Assembly: GCA_007129655.1 (NCBI GenBank)
Contig: SKVC01000138.1
Coordinates: 1-5,297, forward strand
Length of the DNA stretch: 5,297 bases
DNA from: Thermoplasmata archaeon
GTDB taxonomy: Archaea; Thermoplasmatota; Thermoplasmata; Halarchaeoplasmatales; Halarchaeoplasmataceae
Reading direction: 5' to 3'
Shown here: in pieces, positions 1 through 3,859 of the stretch
Position numbering within the stretch: position 1 is the stretch's first letter
Layout of the letters: every line of letters starts with the position of its first letter
The notes under the pieces: generated by a model
Told to the model about the DNA's origin: nothing
Database searches by the model: none
What the model saw: the letters and a program-made list of their open reading frames with translations, nothing else
Translations under genes and position numbers: made by a program

Positions 1-11
1 CATCTCGATAC

Positions 12-20
12 ATATAAATC
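12..20 (+). promoter_or_regulatory. TATA box for pcc1 (probable leaderless promoter)
   Basis: The sequence ATATAAATC contains a textbook archaeal TATA element (TATAAA at 13-18). Its centre is about 27 bases upstream of the ATG at 43. In archaea transcription starts about 25-27 bases downstream of the TATA centre, so the transcript would begin at or next to the start codon, giving a leaderless mRNA. No Shine-Dalgarno motif is visible before the ATG, which agrees. Seen in sequence; use in vivo is inferred. Confidence 0.65.
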
Positions 21-42
21 AACCAGATCACTATCCAACAAT

Positions 43-291
43 ATGTCCTCTCTAAGTTGCGAGATGAACCTGGAATACGACGATATTGAAACCGCCGAAA
101 AGATCGCAGGAGCACTCTCGCCGGACAACGAAGATTACATAGAAGTCGAAGTTCGAGGTTCTACAATATACTGTATAGCCACTGCTGATTCACCGATGAA
201 GTTGTTACATACCCTGGATGACTTTTTGGCGTGCGTAGCCATCGCCGAAGATGCTGTTAAAAAAGCTAATTATGATTCGTGCCCTGATTGA
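43..291 (+). CDS. pcc1: KEOPS complex subunit Pcc1
   Basis: Encodes 82 residues, the usual size of archaeal Pcc1. Pcc1 is the dimerising small subunit of the KEOPS complex (Kae1, Bud32, Cgi121, Pcc1), which places threonylcarbamoyl on A37 of ANN-decoding tRNAs in the cytoplasm. It binds Kae1 and helps hold tRNA. The family signature is visible: an N-terminal beta strand and helix ending in LSPDNEDYIEV (about residues 26-36), a central strand pair, and the C-terminal helix with TLDDFLACVAIAEDAV (about 57-72). The ATG at 43 is preferred because the TATA box sits 27 bases before it; an internal ATG at 64 is a weaker alternative. The 3' end overlaps the convergent rps17e by 26 bases. The rest of KEOPS is not in this window. 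Identification is from family knowledge matched by eye. Confidence 0.88.
   Translation: MSSLSCEMNLEYDDIETAEKIAGALSPDNEDYIEVEVRGSTIYCIATADSPMKLLHTLDDFLACVAIAEDAVKKANYDSCPD
259..264 (-). terminator. T-run after rps17e (possible archaeal terminator)
   Basis: On the minus strand a run of six T lies directly after the TAG stop of rps17e. Archaeal RNA polymerase often terminates at T-rich tracts without a hairpin. The run lies inside the 3' end of the opposing pcc1 gene, so it may be coincidental coding sequence (Lys codons of Pcc1). Confidence 0.35.
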
Positions 292-466
292 GATATCTGA
301 TGATATAGCCGGCGATCCTATTACGCATCATCTTGGAGCCGACGTCGGTAAACTCATCTACCATCTTTTTATTATGTTCGTAATCGTCAGACTTGAACTT
401 ATCAGGGTACTTCTGGACAAGTTCGATGGAGACTCTTTTTATGTATGTTGGTCTTATGTTTCCCAT
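266..466 (-). CDS. rps17e: 30S ribosomal protein S17e
   Basis: Encodes 66 residues, the normal size for archaeal S17e (eS17), a small-subunit ribosomal protein shared by archaea and eukaryotes and absent from bacteria. Recognisable conserved pieces are the N-terminal GNIRPTYIKR, the KYPDKF motif at about residues 19-24, and the MMRNRIAGYIIR helix at about 46-57. The last residues (LNQGTNHN) form a short, probably disordered tail, and the DNA coding for it overlaps the 3' end of convergent pcc1. The start at 466 is supported by a GAGG Shine-Dalgarno element 6 bases upstream. It lies 61 bases downstream of thrS in the same orientation, with its own TATA-like element, so it may be both read through from thrS and independently transcribed. 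Confidence 0.93.
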   Translation of the reverse strand: MGNIRPTYIKRVSIELVQKYPDKFKSDDYEHNKKMVDEFTDVGSKMMRNRIAGYIIRYLNQGTNHN

Positions 467-471
467 GGTAA

Positions 472-478
472 TCCTCTT
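472..478 (-). promoter_or_regulatory. Shine-Dalgarno site of rps17e
   Basis: On the minus strand AAGAGGA precedes the ATG at 466 with about 6 bases of spacing from the GAGG core. It fits the archaeal anti-SD sequence and fixes the S17e start. This gene therefore uses an SD-led start, unlike pcc1, which appears leaderless. Confidence 0.6.
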
Positions 479-497
479 GGGCTTGAAGGTGCCGAAG

Positions 498-502
498 AAA
501 AA
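498..502 (-). terminator. Short T-run downstream of thrS
   Basis: Five T residues on the minus strand lie about 25 bases after the thrS stop and just before the expected rps17e transcription start. It could give partial termination of the thrS transcript. There is no hairpin, and the run is short, so confidence is low. Confidence 0.2.
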
Positions 503-510
503 GCTTCATG

Positions 511-519
511 AATATAAAG
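511..519 (-). promoter_or_regulatory. TATA-like box upstream of rps17e
   Basis: The minus strand reads CTTTATATT here. A start about 26 bases downstream would fall near 488-490, giving a leader of roughly 22-24 bases that contains the Shine-Dalgarno site at 472-478. This spacing is sensible, so rps17e probably has its own promoter in the thrS-rps17e gap. Confidence 0.45.
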
Positions 520-527
520 GTTTTCAT

Positions 528-2414
528 TCATCCGACGAAGGACGGCCTTTTGCTGAGATGTTGAGGTAACGGTAGTCCTCTGTCGGGCATCTTGCCCTGT
601 TTTTTACTCAATTCGGATTTCAATTCGTCCGCCGACATCTCCTTCTGGTCCTTCTGACCGCGGATACGTACTGTCAACTTGTTATCCGCAACCTCTCTTT
701 CGCCTATCACGGCGATGTAAGGTATCCACTCTTTTTCCGCGTCTCGTATCTTACGCCCCACGGTTCTATCCGTGTCGTCTATGTCTACCCGCACATTCTC
801 GAATTTACCGGCGAGCTCTTCAACATAATCGATCTGATCTTCCGATACGGGTAATAACCGCATCTGCGTGGGTGCCAGCCAGTATGGCAGCTCGGGCTTG
901 ATACCTTTACTCTGCATGAACGCGGTTCTCTCGAGCAGTGTGAACATCACTCTTTCGATGGCACCGCTGGGAGACAGGTGAAGTATGATCGGGTGTTTTT
1001 CCTCGTTATTTTCGTCAACATATTTGATACCGTATCTTTCTCCGTTCTCCACATCTATCTGATCCGTCACCAGAGCACTAGCTCTTCCCGAAGGATCTAT
1101 GAAGTTGAATTCGTATTTCATTATAAAGTAGAAGAATCTTTCATCCCATATCTCCAGTAGTGCCGGTTTACCATAATTTTTCACAATATCTACAAGATGA
1201 TCTCTGTTCTCTTCATAGAAGTCCTGAGTACATCTTAAGACCAACTCAAGCTGCTCCGGTAGATCGATACATATACCGTTGATTATGGATTTTGCAAGGT
1301 CCATCCTTACAAGCATCTCTTTCTTAGCACCTCCCATATCCGCACAAAGTGCATGGGAATCCGGCATGGTGAAGGCCCTCAATCGTCTGAGTCCTGTTAA
1401 TTCTCCTCGCTGCTCCACACGGAATGAGTACTTTGTTAGCTCATACAGTCTTAATGGAAGGTTACGATAAGAGATGGTCATGTCGTGGGCCATAAGAAAT
1501 TGCCCGAAACAGGCTGCAAATCGAAGAAATACATCCTTGTCCGGAGTTTCAATGCTGTACTGCCTGGCCGGAAATCGATGAAGATAGCTTTTCAGCGTGG
1601 GGTGGTTCATATCATACATTATTGGAGACTCTATCTCCATGGCACCGTACTCTCTGACTTTCTTGCTGACATAATCCTCCAGCAAACCCTTGATCATCCG
1701 TCCCTTAGGGTAGTAACGTAGATTGCCCGGGTCAGATCCAGGTTCGTAATCCACCAGTTCGTGCCTTTTCATCAAACTTATGTGCGGCGGTTCTTCACCT
1801 GTTCTCTTACTCTCTCCCGTTTCGTATCTAAACATGGCCTCGAGATTTTTTTGTTCGGAGAAATTATAGCCTTCGATCTTCCCATCTCGTATCTCAATTT
1901 CATGCAGTTCTCCGTCTGTATCCAGCACACCCCATGTTGATTCTAAAGATTCCTCGGCCACCAGAGCTTTGGAAGTGACTTCTCCCTTCTTTCCTTCGGG
2001 AACGATCTCTCTGGATAACTCCGAGAGAGGATGGCCCTTGCAGCTCAACTGGAAGGCTTTGTACCAGCCGAAGGGAGAGCGTTTGACGGTATAATCATTA
2101 ACGAGTTCTTCCTCGAGACCTTTCATCACTTCAACAGCCGTCTTAGGATCGGAAAGATCCGGACTAAGATGAGCGTAGGGATAGAGCATTATCCGCTCAA
2201 CCCCGATCTTTTCTGCAGTATCTCGGATCACTTCAGCTCCCTCACTGACTACTTCCGGGACCCTTCCTTCATCTGATTTTTCCACCGCTGTAAAAACAGA
2301 AAGACATTCCTCCATCTCGCCTTCTTTCATGCTGTCGTCTATTTCTTCCGCTACCGGAGTTTTCTTCTTTACCTGGTACCGCAGGTAGTCCGAATGTATG
2401 AGTAAAACCTTCAT
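528..2414 (-). CDS. thrS: Threonyl-tRNA synthetase, archaeal type
   Basis: A complete 628-residue class II aminoacyl-tRNA synthetase that charges tRNA-Thr in the cytoplasm. Residues about 1-145 are the archaeal D-aminoacyl-tRNA-deacylase-like editing domain, which removes mischarged serine: it starts MKVLLIHSDYL and carries AHLSPDL (His82), WYKAF (Tyr118, Lys119) and SELSR (Glu132), matching known active-site positions of archaeal ThrRS editing domains. The catalytic core is about 210-505. The zinc-binding trio that selects threonine is visible as Cys302 (AACFGQF), His354 (MPDSHALC) and His479 (ILHLSPSG). Motif 2 contains FRVE (Arg332) and motif 3 contains GAIERVM (Arg488). Residues about 510-605 form the anticodon-binding domain, and the protein ends with the typical LPLPQHLSKRPSFVG tail. 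Its ATG follows the stop of the 57-residue membrane-protein gene by 4 bases, indicating translational coupling. It appears intact. Confidence 0.97.
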   Translation of the reverse strand: MKVLLIHSDYLRYQVKKKTPVAEEIDDSMKEGEMEECLSVFTAVEKSDEGRVPEVVSEGAEVIRDTAEKIGVERIMLYPYAHLSPDLSDPKTAVEVMKGLEEELVNDYTVKRSPFGWYKAFQLSCKGHPLSELSREIVPEGKKGEVTSKALVAEESLESTWGVLDTDGELHEIEIRDGKIEGYNFSEQKNLEAMFRYETGESKRTGEEPPHISLMKRHELVDYEPGSDPGNLRYYPKGRMIKGLLEDYVSKKVREYGAMEIESPIMYDMNHPTLKSYLHRFPARQYSIETPDKDVFLRFAACFGQFLMAHDMTISYRNLPLRLYELTKYSFRVEQRGELTGLRRLRAFTMPDSHALCADMGGAKKEMLVRMDLAKSIINGICIDLPEQLELVLRCTQDFYEENRDHLVDIVKNYGKPALLEIWDERFFYFIMKYEFNFIDPSGRASALVTDQIDVENGERYGIKYVDENNEEKHPIILHLSPSGAIERVMFTLLERTAFMQSKGIKPELPYWLAPTQMRLLPVSEDQIDYVEELAGKFENVRVDIDDTDRTVGRKIRDAEKEWIPYIAVIGEREVADNKLTVRIRGQKDQKEMSADELKSELSKKQGKMPDRGLPLPQHLSKRPSFVG

Positions 2415-2418
2415 TATA

Positions 2419-2592
2419 TCACGCTACGTTAGCCAGTATCGGTATTATGAACCTTACTAGGAACATGCCGAAGAGCACTCCCAGTAAGAAGGCAATAACA
2501 AGCATACCCGAATAATTTTCTCTTTCTTCTTCGAATCGTCCCAATCGTTTATCCCATTCCAACAATCCTACGCCTTCATCCAATCCGCTCAT
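2419..2592 (-). CDS. Small single-span membrane protein (57 aa), upstream of thrS
   Basis: An unrecognised 57-residue protein, shorter than a usual ORF cut-off. It starts MSGLDEGVGLLEWDKR, has a charged, probably cytoplasmic N-terminal segment (about residues 1-28, with a run of Glu and Arg), and then one clear membrane helix at about 29-52 (LVIAFLLGVLFGMFLVRFII). The reality of the gene rests on its packing: its ATG overlaps the stop of the zinc-finger gene as ATGA, and its TGA is followed after 4 bases by the thrS ATG. Codon choice resembles its neighbours. The function is unknown; it may be co-produced with thrS simply as a member of a conserved housekeeping cluster. A DUF-type tail-anchored protein is the neutral description. 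Confidence 0.8.
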   Translation of the reverse strand: MSGLDEGVGLLEWDKRLGRFEEERENYSGMLVIAFLLGVLFGMFLVRFIIPILANVA

Positions 2593-2864
2593 GAGCTATC
2601 ATCTCTCTCCGTTTCATCCTTTGCCAGTAATATCAATCCCGAGCAGCTTTCACAGGCCTTCAACTCCTCTTCCCAGCAGTTCTTTCGACAGATCCATCTA
2701 CCACAGAATCCACACTGTATCATCTCCTCCCGCTCTCTGATACCGTGACAGAGGTCGCAGATATATCTATCCATGGACTTGAGGTCCTCTTCGGGTTTAG
2801 CACCGGGTTCTCTTACCCGAGTCACCGTTTTCATGACCTTACGGAAAGCATCATCTCGAGGCAT
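2589..2864 (-). CDS. Eight-cysteine zinc-finger protein (PHD/FYVE/RING-like spacing)
   Basis: A 91-residue cytoplasmic protein with no named family that I recognise. After a basic N-terminal segment (about 1-30), eight cysteines lie at 36, 39, 51, 54, 59, 63, 71 and 74. The spacing is C-x2-C-x11-C-x2-C-x4-C-x3-C-x7-C-x2-C, as expected for two zinc ions bound in cross-brace or tandem fashion. The central piece MIQCGFCGRWICRKNCW strongly recalls the core of PHD and FYVE fingers, with an aromatic just before the fifth ligand; the loop before the last pair is short. The C-terminal tail is acidic (DETERDDSS). It is the first gene of the coupled unit with the 57-residue membrane protein and thrS, and it overlaps the former by 4 bases. 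The start at 2864 is supported by a TATA-like box 26 bases upstream. The role is unknown; protein or RNA binding is possible. Confidence 0.85.
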   Translation of the reverse strand: MPRDDAFRKVMKTVTRVREPGAKPEEDLKSMDRYICDLCHGIREREEMIQCGFCGRWICRKNCWEEELKACESCSGLILLAKDETERDDSS

Positions 2865-2885
2865 GTCGCTAGATTATGCACATCA

Positions 2886-2893
2886 CATTAAAA
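2886..2893 (-). promoter_or_regulatory. TATA-like box for the zinc finger-thrS operon
   Basis: The minus strand reads AAAAGTTTTAATG across this site, with TTTTAATG as the weak TATA-like element. Its centre is about 26 bases before the ATG at 2864, the distance expected for a leaderless transcript, and no convincing Shine-Dalgarno motif precedes that ATG. The element is a modest match to the archaeal consensus. Confidence 0.4.
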
Positions 2894-2951
2894 CTTTTAC
2901 CTCCGGGAAAAGCGGTGACTGATTACGATCTTTTAGAACATCATTTCGTTT

Positions 2952-2985
2952 ATAACCGCCAAAAAAGTGTAAACTTATCGGTTAT
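2952..2985. repeat. Inverted repeat in the intergenic region
   Basis: The arms ATAACCG (2952-2958) and CGGTTAT (2979-2985) are perfect 7-base inverted copies separated by 20 bases. This lies about 60-95 bases upstream of the likely promoter of the zinc finger-thrS operon. It could be a regulator site or a weak stem, but 7-base arms with a 20-base spacer can occur by chance. Nothing else convincing is seen between 2865 and 3060. Confidence 0.25.
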
Positions 2986-3060
2986 GACCGACAGTTGCAT
3001 ATCAACTCCCAGACTCAATATTTATTAACTCCCTTTCTGTTATCATACATATGGAAAAAC

Positions 3061-3186
3061 TCAGAGATATGAAGGCTTCGTTGAATGTGTAGAGGAAGGC
3101 ATATATAGATAGTACCCCGCAACCGCTGCAATTATCACCACCGGCACCACGAACACGGCGATGAGCTTCTTATCTTTCCCTTTCAT
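3061..3186 (-). CDS. 41-residue membrane-anchor ORF, possibly a truncated secreted protein
   Basis: An unrecognised short ORF. It starts MKGKDKKLIAVFVVPVV: a lysine-rich N-terminus followed by one hydrophobic helix (about residues 8-28) and a short Ser/Thr/Pro-rich tail ending PSYL. This is how archaeal signal-anchored extracellular proteins begin, so it may be the surviving N-terminus of a longer protein whose body has been lost. Alternatively it is a genuine small membrane protein. A nearly ideal Shine-Dalgarno site precedes the ATG, supporting that this was a real translation start. The stop codon of the upstream fragment lies inside that site, as in a compact operon. Just after its stop is a short minus-strand T-run (3055-3059). 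It sits in a zone of decayed genes, which favours the remnant reading. Confidence 0.5.
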   Translation of the reverse strand: MKGKDKKLIAVFVVPVVIIAAVAGYYLYMPSSTHSTKPSYL

Positions 3187-3190
3187 TTAA

Positions 3191-3201
3191 ATCACTCCTT
3201 T
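3191..3201 (-). promoter_or_regulatory. Strong Shine-Dalgarno site
   Basis: The minus strand reads AAAGGAGTGAT, nearly the full complement of the archaeal 16S rRNA 3' tail, ending 4 bases before the ATG at 3186 (the GGAG core is 8 bases away). It contains the TGA stop of the upstream fragment. It is the best ribosome binding site in the window and decides the start of the 41-residue ORF. Confidence 0.6.
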
Positions 3202-3346
3202 GTTAACACTAAACATACGTAAGCACCCATCACCATATAATTGTTTCTATAATAATATACGGCTGGCGCGGTAGCTACGGCTACCGTATAGTTGGAATCC
3301 GTAAAAGCTTCAAGGGATTCTGCGTCCTACAATGTAATCGTTACAT
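3192..3346 (-). pseudogene. C-terminal fragment of an unidentified protein
   Basis: An open stretch of 44 codons (3192-3326) without a start codon at its head reads like protein: it begins DAESLEAFTDSNYTVAV, continues through PAVYYYRNNYMVMGAYV and ends LVLTKE followed by TGA. The same frame continues upstream past a TAG at 3327-3329 into RINVTITL, which also looks like a beta strand of a folded domain. There is no plausible ATG, and the upstream side runs into the wrecked SLOG gene. The likely explanation is the C-terminal end of a former gene, mutated and joined to its neighbour by a deletion. Its stop overlaps the ribosome binding site of the 41-residue ORF, so the two were probably once consecutive genes of one operon. 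The family is not recognised. Confidence 0.45.
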
Positions 3347-3587
3347 TTATTCTCCGATGTACGTACAGTAATGATCATCCACTAACGAGTGTCGAGGTCC
3401 ATCGATAAAAATGTCGGTCGTCCCACCTTCCGACACCGCTCCTTTGCAGGATCTCCATGACACCTCCTCTCCCGCCGCACACCAGAACGGCACCCATCCG
3501 AGCTATCCCTGCGCCTATCTTCTCTGCCTTCTTACAATCGTCCTCCGTACAGGTTGCTACATCTCCGCCTATCACACTTACGTACAT
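3347..3587 (-). pseudogene. TIGR00725/SLOG-family (LOG-like) protein, frameshifted and truncated
   Basis: The first 45 residues match the N-terminus of the TIGR00725 branch of the SLOG (Rossmann-like, LOG/DprA-related) superfamily: MYVSVIGGD, a helix with KKAEKIGAGIAR, then MGAVLVCGGRGGVME. Normally this continues with a helix like EAxCRGAxExGGTT. Here the reading frame goes off after the Glu (around 3450-3453) and runs 25 more codons of unrelated sequence to a TGA at 3375. In the next frame the expected SCKGAVSEGGTT is clearly present, so the frame was broken at that point. The change fits a two-base deletion, or a one-base insertion. That second frame ends at a TAA at 3347 after DIFIDGPRHS, so the whole second half of the family (normally about 150-170 residues), with its GG-x-GT-x2-E phosphate/nucleotide-binding motif, is missing. 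It is almost surely inactive. Confidence 0.75.
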
Positions 3588-3607
3588 GATTCGGGTATTG
3601 GGAGGGG

Positions 3608-3614
3608 ATTATAT
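3608..3614 (-). promoter_or_regulatory. TATA-like box of the SLOG-family pseudogene
   Basis: The minus strand reads CCAATATAATCCC, with ATATAAT centred about 24 bases before the ATG at 3587. This is close to the spacing for a leaderless transcript. It suggests the gene had its own promoter, and that a transcript may still be made from the decayed locus. Confidence 0.45.
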
Positions 3615-3640
3615 TGGTTTTGTGATGAGATAGCGGTTTT

Positions 3641-3859
3641 TTATCTTATATCCTCTCCAAATTCCTCTACATCTACATATACTGTTACGCTGTCGTATCC
3701 GTAGACTCCGTCCTTCCTGGCACGAACGGTAATCGTATTGGATCCGAGAGTCAAACCTTCAAGGGTATAACTAGTACTTGTTCCCACATTAATTCAGCTA
3801 CCATCGTCTAGACATATCCAGTAATTATCGAAGCCTGGCTCGCGTACCCTACTACTGAA
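3641..3859 (-). pseudogene. Decayed, out-of-frame copy of the surface protein's last Ig-like domain
   Basis: Just past the TAG of the surface-protein gene, in a different frame, lies FSSRVREPGFDNYWI, then INVGTSTSYTLEGL, then ITVRARKDGVYGYDSV and a final VDVEEFGEDIR stop. Segment by segment this copies the last domain of the gene above. It carries three lesions: it is out of frame with the main ORF; the Trp codon of the SWINVG motif has become TGA; and six extra bases sit inside the WIYDGS motif. The N-terminal half of the domain is missing. The natural reading is that the protein once ended with this extra repeat, and a deletion between the two copies, of a length not divisible by three, cut it off. 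Confidence 0.7.
3680..3849 (-). repeat. Tandem direct repeat, copy 2 (decayed)
   Basis: This stretch repeats 3885-4048 with an offset of 199-205 bases. It includes one identical run of 42 bases and another of 25, with scattered substitutions and a 6-base insertion (CTAGAC on the plus strand at about 3808-3813). The level of identity is much higher than protein-level conservation requires, so the duplication is recent or the copies have been homogenised by gene conversion. Confidence 0.85.

Noticed and set aside
251..511. Plus-strand 86-codon ORF.
   Set aside because: It is the antisense shadow of rps17e, whose identity is certain.
978..2276. Several 60-80 codon plus-strand ORFs.
   Set aside because: All lie antisense inside thrS, which is fully coding and intact on the minus strand.
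3055..3059. Minus-strand T-run after the 41-residue ORF as a terminator.
   Set aside because: Only five T and no supporting structure; mentioned with the ORF but too weak for its own entry.
3327..3329. In-frame TAG within the protein-like fragment could be read as pyrrolysine.
   Set aside because: No pyl genes or PYLIS-like context are visible, the fragment has no start codon, and the neighbours are also broken; ordinary decay explains it.
3411..3704. Plus-strand 97-codon ORF.
   Set aside because: It runs antisense to the SLOG remnant and the decayed Ig repeat, and its translation is low-complexity and unlike any domain.
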